A DNA stretch of 64,000 nucleotides from DASQFI01 sp963780895 (GTDB taxonomy: Bacteria; Acidobacteriota; Vicinamibacteria; Vicinamibacterales; SCN-69-37), in assembly GCA_963780895.1 (NCBI GenBank), contig CAWAEG010000010.1, positions 186,001-250,000 on the forward strand. Direction: 5' to 3'. Below are positions 45,487-53,354 of the stretch, piece by piece (position 1 is the first letter of the stretch; each line of letters starts with the position of its first letter). The position numbers were made by a program, and so were the translations under genes. The notes below the pieces were generated by a model. That model did no database searches and was not told the origin of the DNA. It was given only the letters and a program-made list of their open reading frames with translations.

Positions 45487-48182
45487 TGGTGGCCGGCCGT
45501 TCGGTCATGTCCGCCCGCGTGTACGCACTCGCACTGCGAGCGTACCCGCGCGCCGTACGCGATCGGTTCGGAGCCGGCATGCGCGACGCCTTCGCGCAGG
45601 ACTTCGACGAGGCCAGACGGCGCGGACCAGTGCAGCTCGCGTCGTTCGTCGCCGTCAGCCTTGGTCAGGCGATCTGGTTTGGCGCGCTCGAGCGCCTGGG
45701 TCTGACCGCGCGGCCTTATCAGAACGATCGTCCCGGCAGGCGATCCAGATCCGGGTTTTGGACTGACGTTCGGGACGCGTATCGATCGCTGCGCAGCGCG
45801 CCGCTCGTCGCGGCCGTGGCTATCGGATCGCTGGCGCTCGGCATCGGCGCGAACACGGCGCTGTTCTCGATCCTCAACAGCCTCGTCTTCAAGCCGCTTC
45901 CGGTCCACGAGCCGGATCGGCTCGCGCTGCTCGATCCGGGATCGTTCAGTAATCCGGTGTGGGAAGAGATCCGTGACCGGCACGCGAGTCACGCGACCGC
46001 CGGTGCCGTGGCGTGGTCGGTCGAACGGTTCAATCTCGCCGACGCCGGCGAGATGAACTTCGTCGACGGCATCTACGCCAGCGGAAGCTTCTTCGAGGTG
46101 CTCGGTGTGCGCGCCTCGATTGGCCGCACGTTCGATGCGCATGACGACGTGCCCGGCGGGGGGCCGGCGGGCCGCGTGGCGGTGATCAGCCATGGGCTCT
46201 GGCAGCGGCGCTACGGCGGCGCGCTCGACGCGATCGGTCGCACCGTCACGATCTCCCACCAGCCCTTCACGATCATTGGCGTCACGCCGGCCTCGTTTTT
46301 CGGGCCGGATGTCGGCCGCGTCGCCGACGTCATCCTGCCGCTTGGCGGTGCAGTCGGCACCCGTCAGGCGCAGCTTCGCACAGCGTCCACCTGGATGAAC
46401 ATCATGGTTCGGCTGAAGCCTGGGCAGACGGTCGACCAGGCCGCGGAGTCCTTCCGTGCGGTGCAGCCGCAGATTCGCGTCGCCACGCAGCCTGACGATC
46501 GCCCTCCGGATAAGCATCTGGCCGATCCCTTCACGCTCGAGTCGGCCGCCAACGGCCGTTCGACGTTGCGCCAGCGCTACGAAACGCCGCTCACGATCAT
46601 TCTGATCGTCGTCGGCATCGTGTTGCTGAGCGCGTGCGCTAACCTCGCCAATCTGTTCCTGGCCCGAGCGACGGCGCGGCAGCCGGAATTCAGCCTGCGG
46701 CTGGCACTGGGAGCCTCGCGCTGGCGCGTCGCCCGGCAGTTGATCGTCGAGAGCGTGTTGCTGGCGATTGCCGGATCGGCGCTCGGCTTGATCGTCGCGC
46801 AATGGGGAAGCGCGCTCCTGGTGCGTCAACTGGCCACAACCGCGGTGCCGGTTGTGCTCAATCTGACGATCGACTGGCGCGTGCTCGGATTTTCGGCCGC
46901 GGCGGCGCTGGTCACGTCAATCCTGCTCGGCCTCGCGCCGGCGACGAGTCTCTCCCGGCTTGTCGAAGGTGACGTGCTCAAGTCGCAGGGCCGGGGTGTC
47001 ATGGGTGAGGGCCGTTCATTCATCCGCAACGCGTTGCTCATCGCTCAGGTGGCCCTCTCACTCGTGCTCGTCGTCGCGGCGGCGCTCTTCCTGCGTTCCT
47101 TTGTCACGCTGACGTCGGTCCCGCTCGGGTTCGACCGTGAACGGCTGATCGTCGTGGCCGTCGATAGTCAGCGCGCCGGAGGTCCTTCGACCGCGGGACC
47201 CGAGCTCGCCGAGCGCCTGCGCACCGCGGTGGCGTCGGTCCCGGGCGTCGCGAGCGCCGCGGTGTCGTACACGACGCCGCTTGGCACGCGCGGTTGGAAC
47301 GGACCCATCAGGATTCCAAACCGTGCGGCGCTTCCCGAGCGCGAATCGCTTTCGTGGGTGAACCTCGTGTTCCCCGGCTTCTTTTCTACGTATGGCATGC
47401 GCCTGATGCAAGGCAGGGATATCACCCTCCAGGACCTGCACGGCCGCGAGAGCGTGACCGTCGTCAATGAAGCGTTCATCCGGCGGTTTTTCCCGGGCGA
47501 GACCGTGATCGGTCTGCGGTTCAGCGGCGGAACAGCGCCGGATGATACGCACACGATCGTCGGCGTCGTCTCGGATGCCGTCTATCGCTCGCAGCGTCTG
47601 GGTGTTCCGCCGACGATGTACGCGCCGTGGGCGCAGCAGGAGCCGTTCACGACGTTTTCCATCACCGCGCAATCCGCGACGTCTGCCGCTCCGCCGCGGC
47701 AGGCGATCGCCGTTGCGCTGATGCGTGAAGAGCCCGGGGTCGCGTACACGTTCCGCGGCTTCGGCGACCAGTACCACGCCAGCGTCGTGCAGGAGCGCCT
47801 GGTGACACTGCTCAGCGTGTTTTTCGGCGTGCTGGCACTTCTCCTGGCGGCCCTCGGCCTGTACGGCGTGACGAGCTATCTGGTCGGCAGACGGCGCCCG
47901 GAACTCGGCGTTCGCCTCGCGCTTGGCGCCAGCGCGCGCGACATTCGGCGGCTCGTGCTGCGGCGCGTCGTCTGGCTGGTCGGCGCCGGCATCGCCGCCG
48001 GCACGGCGCTGAGTCTCTGGGCGGTGGGGTTCATCCAGGCCCAGTTGTTCGAACTCCAGCCGCGCGATCCCGTGACGCTTGCGGTCGCGGCAGCCGTGCT
48101 GTTCGCGATTGGGGTCATCGCCGGCTGGCTGCCCGCGAGACGCGCCGCACGAATCGATCCAGCGATCGTTCTTCGCGGGTAG
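45486..48182 (+). CDS. Large ABC-type permease, ADOP family, no ATPase partner
   Basis: 898 residues, intact. After an N-terminal segment (LALRAYPRAVRDRFGAGMRD) come two MacB-core plus FtsX units: VAAVAIGSLALGIGANTALF, core QPFTIIGVTPASFFGPDVGR, bundle at GIVLLSACANLANLFLARAT, second core DDTHTIVGVVSDAVYRSQ, final bundle and ARRAARIDPAIVLRG. The layout, with the ALRAYPRAVRDRFG segment, resembles permease 1 (3273-5928) more than permease 2. It is coupled to the PadR gene upstream. A dispersed inverted-repeat element begins immediately after its TAG. Confidence 0.9.
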   Translation: MVAGRSVMSARVYALALRAYPRAVRDRFGAGMRDAFAQDFDEARRRGPVQLASFVAVSLGQAIWFGALERLGLTARPYQNDRPGRRSRSGFWTDVRDAYRSLRSAPLVAAVAIGSLALGIGANTALFSILNSLVFKPLPVHEPDRLALLDPGSFSNPVWEEIRDRHASHATAGAVAWSVERFNLADAGEMNFVDGIYASGSFFEVLGVRASIGRTFDAHDDVPGGGPAGRVAVISHGLWQRRYGGALDAIGRTVTISHQPFTIIGVTPASFFGPDVGRVADVILPLGGAVGTRQAQLRTASTWMNIMVRLKPGQTVDQAAESFRAVQPQIRVATQPDDRPPDKHLADPFTLESAANGRSTLRQRYETPLTIILIVVGIVLLSACANLANLFLARATARQPEFSLRLALGASRWRVARQLIVESVLLAIAGSALGLIVAQWGSALLVRQLATTAVPVVLNLTIDWRVLGFSAAAALVTSILLGLAPATSLSRLVEGDVLKSQGRGVMGEGRSFIRNALLIAQVALSLVLVVAAALFLRSFVTLTSVPLGFDRERLIVVAVDSQRAGGPSTAGPELAERLRTAVASVPGVASAAVSYTTPLGTRGWNGPIRIPNRAALPERESLSWVNLVFPGFFSTYGMRLMQGRDITLQDLHGRESVTVVNEAFIRRFFPGETVIGLRFSGGTAPDDTHTIVGVVSDAVYRSQRLGVPPTMYAPWAQQEPFTTFSITAQSATSAAPPRQAIAVALMREEPGVAYTFRGFGDQYHASVVQERLVTLLSVFFGVLALLLAALGLYGVTSYLVGRRRPELGVRLALGASARDIRRLVLRRVVWLVGAGIAAGTALSLWAVGFIQAQLFELQPRDPVTLAVAAAVLFAIGVIAGWLPARRAARIDPAIVLRG

Positions 48183-48372
48183 AGCGTTTTGCAGATCGGT
48201 GTAGAGTTCCTGCACCCTCCCGCTCGCCGCTTGCCGCAAGGCAGCGTGATGGCCGCTTCCGCTGAAGCTACGGCGAGCCAAGGGCCTGCCTAGCGCCCAG
48301 CGGGCGCGTACACAGAGAAGTAGCGCTCGCAAAGGTCGGGCGCAGGAACTCTACACCGATCTGCAAAACGCT
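48183..48372. repeat. Dispersed inverted-repeat element, copy 3 (perfect 31-bp arms)
   Basis: Arms 48183-48213 and 48342-48372 are perfect reverse complements over 31 bp. The element starts on the base after the permease stop codon. The interior contains GCTTGCCGCAAGGCAGC, CCGCTTCCGCTGAAGCTACG and GCTCGCAAAGGTCGGGCG. This is the best-preserved copy and defines the family at 190 bp. Confidence 0.85.
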
Positions 48373-48426
48373 GTGGTCACGCGATCGCGCGTGCTGGTTT
48401 CTTCCGCGTGCTACGATCCCGCCGTC

Positions 48427-49255
48427 GTGAGCGCGCGTTCTCTCTCCGTGCATCCACTCACGCCGGCGATTGGCGCCGAGATCCACGGAGTCGATCTCAA
48501 TCAGCCCGTCGAGCCGCCGGTGTTCGCGCAGGTCCATCATGCGTTGACCGCGCATCAGGTCATTTTTTTCCGCGATCAGCATCTCACCGTGGAGCGTCAT
48601 GTCGCCTTCGGGCGGCTGTTCGGCGAGCTCGCGGTGCACCCGAACGATCCCGGTCTGGCCGATCACCCTGAAGTGATGATCATTCACGCCGACGCGAAGT
48701 CGAAGCGTGTCGCGGGCGAGCGCTGGCACTCGGACGTCTCGTGCGATTCCGAGCCGCCCATGGGATCGATCCTGCACCTGCATACCGTCCCGCCGATGGG
48801 CGGCGACACCCTCTTCTCGAGCATGTACGCGGCGTACGAGGCGCTCTCGGAGCCGATGCGCGCCTGGCTCGGCTCGCTTCACGGCGGAGCACGACGGCGC
48901 GCCGTACTACCGCTCCGTGAACGCGATCATCGGCCGTGACGACGGCGGCCGGAGCTATCCGAAGGCGGTCCACCCCGTCATCCGGACGCATCCGGTGAGC
49001 GGCCGGAAATCGATCTTCGTCAACGAGATGTTCACGACGCGCATCGTCGGGCTTGCGCGTGACGAGAGCGAGGCCGTTCTGGCGTTCCTCTTCCGGCACG
49101 TTCAGCGGACCGAATTTCAGTGCCGATTCCGCTGGGCGCCACATTCCATCGCGTTCTGGGACAATCGCTGCACCCAGCACATGGCGATCTGGGACTACTT
49201 TCCGCACACGCGATCGGGGTATCGCGTCACGGTCAGGGGCGAGCGGCCGGTGTAA
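48427..49255 (+). CDS. TauD/TfdA-family Fe(II)/2-oxoglutarate dioxygenase (one frameshift)
   Basis: About 275 residues. The N-terminus SVHPLTPAIGAEIHGVDL is the family signature, ALTAHQVIFFRDQHL follows, and the metal facial triad begins with WHSDVSCD. A frame change near 48886 leads to YPKAVHPVIRTHPVSGRKSI and the distal His in CTQHMAIWDYFPHTR, with Arg in GYRVTVRG binding 2-oxoglutarate. Members oxidise taurine, alkyl sulfates, 2,4-D and similar compounds; the substrate here is unknown. The start at GTG 48427 fits the family better than longer frames that run into the repeat element. Confidence 0.85.
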
Positions 49256-49267
49256 CAAGCCGCGGCT

Positions 49268-49301
49268 TGAACTTCGAACTTAGAACTTCGAACTTAGAAC
49301 T
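49268..49301. repeat. Simple repeat of GAACTTC / GAACTTA units
   Basis: Four to five tandem degenerate heptamers (GAACTTC, GAACTTA) lie 12 bp after the dioxygenase stop. The same unit appears at 15519-15535, where it cuts the glyoxalase remnant. Confidence 0.65.
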
Positions 49302-49307
49302 GACCTA

Positions 49308-49460
49308 AGAGTGCGTTTCAAAACTCATCCGGCGCGGGTGGCGCCGGACGGGGCTGCCCCGCTTGGCGCGCAGGCGACACCCGTGACAAGCGCTTTGCGC
49401 CGAGCACCAAGTGGGGCTGTCCGGCGCCACCCGCGCCGGATGAGTTTTGAAACGGGCTCT
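49308..49460. repeat. Long inverted repeat with 36-bp perfect arms
   Basis: Positions 49314-49349 and 49419-49454 are perfect reverse complements over 36 bp, with partial pairing extending inward (CCGCTTGG / CCAAGTGG) and outward (AGAG / CTCT). It fills the space between two convergent genes and reaches the stop codon (49459-49461) of the minus-strand gene. There is no T-tract, so it is not a canonical terminator. Confidence 0.85.
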
Positions 49461-50427
49461 ACCTCTTGATTCGCGCGTTTCCTTTGGCCTCCTGATAGTC
49501 GCGGTACTCAATCCGGTACTTCACGTCGATCGGCCCGGTCGCGATGAGAACGCCGAGGTCGATCTCGACGGCCCGAGGCAGCCAGACGCCCTTGAACGCC
49601 TGGCTCATGGTCATCGAGGCCTTGAAGGCCGTTGGCCGGAACAGCCACGCGCCGGGAAAGAAGTCGAGCGTCACGTTGTCGAACGCGTATTTGACGATCT
49701 GCTGCGCCTTTGGCTCGACCCACAACGTCACCAGCGAAGCCTTGTTCATCAGCTGTGTGAACATCTCGTCCTCCAGCCGCTCCCGGCGGGGGACGGTCGA
49801 ATCGTTGACGTCGCCGGTGAACAGACGCTTCGGGTAGTACTCGATCCGGAGCACCTCGATGCCCTCGAGCTGCTCGCGGCCGACATAGGCGTACCGGCCG
49901 CCTTCGAACCGGAACCGCAGCATGTAGGCCGATTCGACGAACTCCGGCTGGCGCCGCTGGCGCAGGAAGTCGGTCGCGTTCGCCGGCGAATCGTCTGGCG
50001 GCGGGACCTTTTGGCCTGGCAGGAACCGGACACCGTCGCTTCCAATGACGACGCTCGAACCTGTGTCGGTCTTGTCCGGATCGGCTTGGTCCTTCGCCTG
50101 GACCCAGCGAAGGTGCGCAGCCTCAGCCGCGCGGCGATCCGGCTCCGACACCGTGACGCCATTGACCTTGACCGGACTGCGGATGAAAAAGCCGTCGCGC
50201 GGGTACCAGAGGTACTCGCGCCGTTCGGCCCAGATGCGCGCGTTCGACGGCCCGCGCACGTCGATCAGGTAGTGCTCTTCGAGGACGTACTGCTGCAGCT
50301 TCTTCCAGTTGTCGTCCCGGTGCGCCAGCACTTTCTGCATGAGCGCGTCGAGATCCGACTGCGCTCCGCCGGCGAGGGACGAAAGAACGGCGGCGGCGAG
50401 GGCCAACACCGGAACGGCGAAGCGCAC
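49459..50427 (-). CDS. Secreted hypothetical protein (322 aa), possibly LolA-like fold
   Basis: A signal peptide (VPVLALAAAVLSSLAGGAQ) is followed by about 300 residues with alternating beta strands (YVLEEHYLIDVRGPSNARIW, YEYLWYPRDG-like, YVGREQLEGIEVLRIEYYPK, LVTLWVEPKAQQIVKYAFDN). The pattern of a strand-rich domain reporting a fit to mean slopes resembles outer-membrane lipoprotein-sorting (LolA/DUF-type) folds, but this is only a resemblance. The frame is intact and ends inside the long inverted repeat. I cannot assign a function. Confidence 0.75.
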   Translation of the reverse strand: MRFAVPVLALAAAVLSSLAGGAQSDLDALMQKVLAHRDDNWKKLQQYVLEEHYLIDVRGPSNARIWAERREYLWYPRDGFFIRSPVKVNGVTVSEPDRRAAEAAHLRWVQAKDQADPDKTDTGSSVVIGSDGVRFLPGQKVPPPDDSPANATDFLRQRRQPEFVESAYMLRFRFEGGRYAYVGREQLEGIEVLRIEYYPKRLFTGDVNDSTVPRRERLEDEMFTQLMNKASLVTLWVEPKAQQIVKYAFDNVTLDFFPGAWLFRPTAFKASMTMSQAFKGVWLPRAVEIDLGVLIATGPIDVKYRIEYRDYQEAKGNARIKR

Positions 50428-50466
50428 AGTGGCACTTTAGACGCCGAACCGGTGTCTTGAGTCTCC

Positions 50467-50506
50467 CAATTACTCAATTACCCAATTACTCAATTACCCA
50501 ATTACC
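50467..50506. repeat. Five tandem CAATTACY octamers at the arsC stop codon
   Basis: Units CAATTACT, CAATTACC, CAATTACT, CAATTACC, CAATTACC run from 50467 to 50506. The arsC stop codon (complement of 50502-50504) lies inside the last unit. Confidence 0.85.
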
Positions 50507-50984
50507 CGATGGCCCTTACTCGTTCCTGTAGCGCCAGCCGGCCGAGTTTGTCGACCGGAAGGGCCGCGAGGAGCTCGATGCGTCTTCTGAGCGCGATGAA
50601 CGTCTCGCGAAAGGCGCGCCGACGCTCTTCGTCCGTTCCCTGAACCGCTGCCGGATCCGGCAGGCCCCAGTGCGCCGTGACAGGCTGGCCGGGCCAGACC
50701 GGGCAGACTTCGGCGGCCGCCTGATCGCAGACGGTGATCACAAAGTCCAGAGCCGGCGCACCGGGTGCGGCAAACTCATCCCAGCTCTTGCTGCGGTATC
50801 CGGTGGTCGGGAGGTGACTGTCGCGCAGTGTCTCGAGTGCGAGCGGATGAACGGCATCTTTGGGATGACTTCCGGCGCTGTAACCCTTGAACTTGCCGCC
50901 GCCGATCGACAACTGATTGATCAGCGCTTCCGCGAGGATCGATCGTGCCGAATTCCCCGTGCAGAGGAACAGGACGTTCAACAT
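50502..50984 (-). CDS. arsC: Arsenate reductase, low-molecular-weight phosphatase type
   Basis: 160 residues. The P-loop is FLCTGNSARSILAEAL, with the nucleophilic Cys, and the resolving pair is in TVCDQAAAEVCPVWPG, as in thioredoxin-coupled ArsC. HWGLPDPAAVQGTDEERRRA is the conserved Asp region. It reduces arsenate to arsenite in the cytoplasm. It is the third gene of a minus-strand operon arsR, GNAT, arsC, with 16 bp to the previous gene. No arsenite efflux gene is present in the window. Confidence 0.92.
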   Translation of the reverse strand: MLNVLFLCTGNSARSILAEALINQLSIGGGKFKGYSAGSHPKDAVHPLALETLRDSHLPTTGYRSKSWDEFAAPGAPALDFVITVCDQAAAEVCPVWPGQPVTAHWGLPDPAAVQGTDEERRRAFRETFIALRRRIELLAALPVDKLGRLALQERVRAIG

Positions 50985-51000
50985 CGGAATCCTCGGCCGC

Positions 51001-51438
51001 TCAGTCGAGGCGGCGTCTCATGACGATGGCGCTCGCTGGACACGCCCGTCGGAACTCGACCGACTGCTGCACGCCCGCCGGGACCTGCGTTCTGTCGATC
51101 GGCGCAAACGCGAACTTCGGAAAGAATCCCTGCGCCGTCGTCGTGAGGAGGTACACGTCCGGCACGCCGAGCGAACCGGCGAGCCTCAATGCCGCTTCCG
51201 TGAGCCGCTGACCGATGCCATGACCGCGAAAGCCCGGATCGACGGCGACGGACCGGAGCAGCGCGCCATCGCGGTACACCTCGAGCGCCGCGCTGCCGAC
51301 GATGCGGCCCTCCGCACGGGCGACGAGCGCCGTGTCCAGGTGATCGATCAGGCCGTCAACAGGAAGCGTGTTCCGGGTGAGCAGGGCGAGAATCGACGGC
51401 GCGTCCGCGGTGGTGGCTTTGTCGATGTTGATGTCCAT
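51001..51438 (-). CDS. GNAT N-acetyltransferase, ArsN-like
   Basis: 145 residues, intact. The acetyl-CoA-binding motif reads RSVAVDPGFRGHGIGQRL, preceded by GRIVGSAALEVY and followed by VYLLTTTAQGFFPKFAFAPI, as in the ArsN2-type acetyltransferases found in arsenic operons. ArsN enzymes are known to acetylate organoarsenicals such as arsinothricin; whether this one does is unproven. It lies 3 bp after arsR and 16 bp before arsC. Confidence 0.85.
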   Translation of the reverse strand: MDINIDKATTADAPSILALLTRNTLPVDGLIDHLDTALVARAEGRIVGSAALEVYRDGALLRSVAVDPGFRGHGIGQRLTEAALRLAGSLGVPDVYLLTTTAQGFFPKFAFAPIDRTQVPAGVQQSVEFRRACPASAIVMRRRLD

Positions 51439-51441
51439 GGG

Positions 51442-51864
51442 TCACCGATTGACCGTCGCGAGTGAGCCCGCGTCCGTCCGATTCGCGCAGCACGCGAACG
51501 GCTGAGGCGCGTCGTCGGCGGGCAGACAACATCCCGTCTTGCGTTCGAGGCGCGTGACGTCTTTCCTGACCACCTCGAAATGCGTCAGCGTGTGCTGGAC
51601 GGTTCGATGAACGGTCTCGAGGATCGCGTCCGGCAGCGTCGCCATCCGGTAGTGGACCCACAGCCCATCGCGGCGCGTCGCGACGAGTCCGGCCCGGCGG
51701 AGATAGGCGAGATGCCGTGACGCTTTCGGTTGGGAGATCTTCAGGCTCTCGTGGATGTGGCACACGCAGATCTCGCCGGTGAGGAGCAGCCCGAGAATGC
51801 GCAGCCGCGTCGTATCGGCGAGCGCCTTCAGCACGGTTTCCAGGTCGATCAGCTTCGTGTCCAT
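51442..51864 (-). CDS. arsR: ArsR-family arsenic-responsive repressor
   Basis: 140 residues from ATG 51864 (an in-frame start at 51891 is less likely). The DNA-binding helix region reads LKISQPKASRHLAYLRRAGL, and ICVCH carries the Cys-Val-Cys metal site on helix 3. The C-terminus has further Cys pairs (TGCCLPADD, FACCANR), which could add arsenite ligands. It should bind the divergent promoter region and release DNA on As(III) binding, controlling arsR-GNAT-arsC and arsM. The neighbours make the assignment secure. Confidence 0.92.
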   Translation of the reverse strand: MDTKLIDLETVLKALADTTRLRILGLLLTGEICVCHIHESLKISQPKASRHLAYLRRAGLVATRRDGLWVHYRMATLPDAILETVHRTVQHTLTHFEVVRKDVTRLERKTGCCLPADDAPQPFACCANRTDAGSLATVNR

Positions 51865-51946
51865 ATATATATGGCTTGACAAATATATCACGACCCCGCT
51901 AGAGTCTCAACATACGCGTAGGCGTATATATTTCAGGGAGGCAATC
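51865..51946. promoter_or_regulatory. Divergent ars promoter/operator
   Basis: For arsM: TTGACA at 51876-51881, 18 bp spacing, TAGAGT at 51900-51905, then AGGGAGG ribosome site. A perfect 6-4-6 dyad ATACGC-GTAG-GCGTAT lies at 51912-51927, and an ATATAT...ATATAT pair flanks the -35 box. These are candidate ArsR sites for both directions. Confidence 0.65.
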
Positions 51947-52783
51947 ATGGCTGACACACAGGTGCACCGGGCGGTTCGCGAAAAATACGGTGAAATTGCC
52001 AAGACCGGCGGTCAACCCGGCTGCTGCGGTCCAACGGCCTGCGGCTGCGGCGATCCCATCACGGCCAACCTTTATTCAGTTGCCGAAACGGCGGACCTGC
52101 CACCCGAGGCTCTCGCCGTGTCGCTGGGATGTGGAAATCCGACCGCGCTCATTCAGCTCGAGCCGGGTCAGACGGTGCTCGATCTCGGATCGGGCGGCGG
52201 GATCGACGTCCTGCTGTCCGCGAAGCGCGTCGGCCCGTCCGGGAAGGTATACGGCCTGGACATGACGGACGAGATGCTGGCCCTCGCGCGCGAGAACCAG
52301 CGGAAGGCAGGCGCGACGAACGTCGAATTCCTCAAGGGCACGATCGAGGCTATTCCTCTGCCGGATCGGTCCGTGGACGTCATCGTCTCCAACTGCGTGA
52401 TCAATCTCTCGCCCGACAAGGAGGCGGTCCTGCGCGAAGCGTTTCGGGTATTGAAACCAGGGGGCCGCTTCGCCGTCGCCGACGTCGTCGTGCAGGGCGA
52501 GATACCGGACGCGCTGCGTCGCAGTCTCGAAATGTGGGTCGGATGCGTCGCCGGCGCTCTGCAGGACACCGAATACGTCTCGAAGCTTCGAGCGGCTGGA
52601 TTCGCGGACATCGAAGTGGATCCGTGGCGTGTCTACAACGTCGACGATGCGCGCGGGTTTCTGACGCAAAGCGGGCTGGATGCCGATTCCCTGGCCGTTC
52701 AGATCGACGGCCGTGTCGCCAGCGCGTTCATCCGGGCGCGAAAACCGGAGGCGGTCCCGTGCTGCGGCCCGGAATGCTGCTGA
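51947..52783 (+). CDS. arsM: Arsenite S-adenosylmethionine methyltransferase
   Basis: 278 residues, intact. Motif I reads TVLDLGSGGGIDVLLSAKRV; conserved Cys residues lie in QPGCCGPTACGCGD, NCVINLSPDKEAVLREAFRV and MWVGCVAGALQ, matching the As(III)-binding Cys of ArsM. The C-terminal PCCGPECC adds more thiols. It methylates arsenite to mono-, di- and trimethyl forms, giving volatile or less toxic products. It is divergent from arsR across an operator with a good sigma-70 promoter. The dispersed repeat, half copy 5, begins at the base after its TGA. Confidence 0.93.
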   Translation: MADTQVHRAVREKYGEIAKTGGQPGCCGPTACGCGDPITANLYSVAETADLPPEALAVSLGCGNPTALIQLEPGQTVLDLGSGGGIDVLLSAKRVGPSGKVYGLDMTDEMLALARENQRKAGATNVEFLKGTIEAIPLPDRSVDVIVSNCVINLSPDKEAVLREAFRVLKPGGRFAVADVVVQGEIPDALRRSLEMWVGCVAGALQDTEYVSKLRAAGFADIEVDPWRVYNVDDARGFLTQSGLDADSLAVQIDGRVASAFIRARKPEAVPCCGPECC

Positions 52784-52853
52784 GGCATTTTCCAGGTCGG
52801 CGTCGCGTGTTCCGGCGCCCTCCCGCTCGCCGCTTGCCGCAAGGCAGCGTGAT
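52784..52853 (+). repeat. Dispersed inverted-repeat element, copy 5 (5' half only)
   Basis: It starts on the base after the arsM stop: arm with TTTTCCAGGTCGGCGTCGCG and TGTTCC, then the core through GCTTGCCGCAAGGCAGC and GTGAT, then it ends at the stop codon of the convergent gene (52863). The right half is absent. Confidence 0.7.
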
Positions 52854-52862
52854 TTGGGATGG

Positions 52863-53174
52863 TCAGGAGTCGAGAATCGCCGCGAGAAAGGCGCGGGTCC
52901 CGGTCGGACCGCTGAGCGTGAGCTCGATCGGACCACCGTCAGGCGCCACGACGAGGTCGAACCTGAGAAAGCGGCAGCATTGCCGTTCCGCGTCGATCGT
53001 CTCGCCGATCGCCCTGGCCAGGTCGTCCGTCGCGTCGAATCGCAGCCGATAGCCGTCCACCGTCGGCGTCCGGATCTTGGCCCGGGCGGCAAGCGCCGGC
53101 AGCAGATTGGGTCGGTGCGCGACGACCTCACCTGGCGTGAGGGTGCAGATGACGGCGCTGGCAGGATTCTCCAT
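52863..53174 (-). CDS. Small Cys-containing hypothetical protein next to the ars cluster (103 aa)
   Basis: 103 residues from ATG 53174 (MENPASAVICTLTPG). The segment ERQCCRFLRFDLVVAPDGGP with LSGPTGTRAFL is recognisable as a recurring small protein near metal-resistance genes, but I cannot name a family with certainty. The CC pair could bind thiophilic metal. It is convergent with arsM and ends 10 bp beyond the half repeat element. Cytoplasmic, with no leader. Confidence 0.65.
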   Translation of the reverse strand: MENPASAVICTLTPGEVVAHRPNLLPALAARAKIRTPTVDGYRLRFDATDDLARAIGETIDAERQCCRFLRFDLVVAPDGGPIELTLSGPTGTRAFLAAILDS

Positions 53175-53354
53175 ATCGGCCTCCGCGATACACATCGATC
53201 GCCGGACGAATACGAGTACCGATCTTATCCAAAGGGAACGGCCACGATCTCCAGCGACCACCTGGCCCGTTGAACCCTCCCGACCGCCAACTGACCGAAG
53301 GGCACGTCACCGGCCTTTCCGTCTCGCGCAAGATGCGGGTGGAGGCACATCGTG

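Noticed and set aside
50467..50506. Short repeat array as CRISPR
   Set aside because: Units are 8 bp with no spacers, and no cas genes are present in the window.
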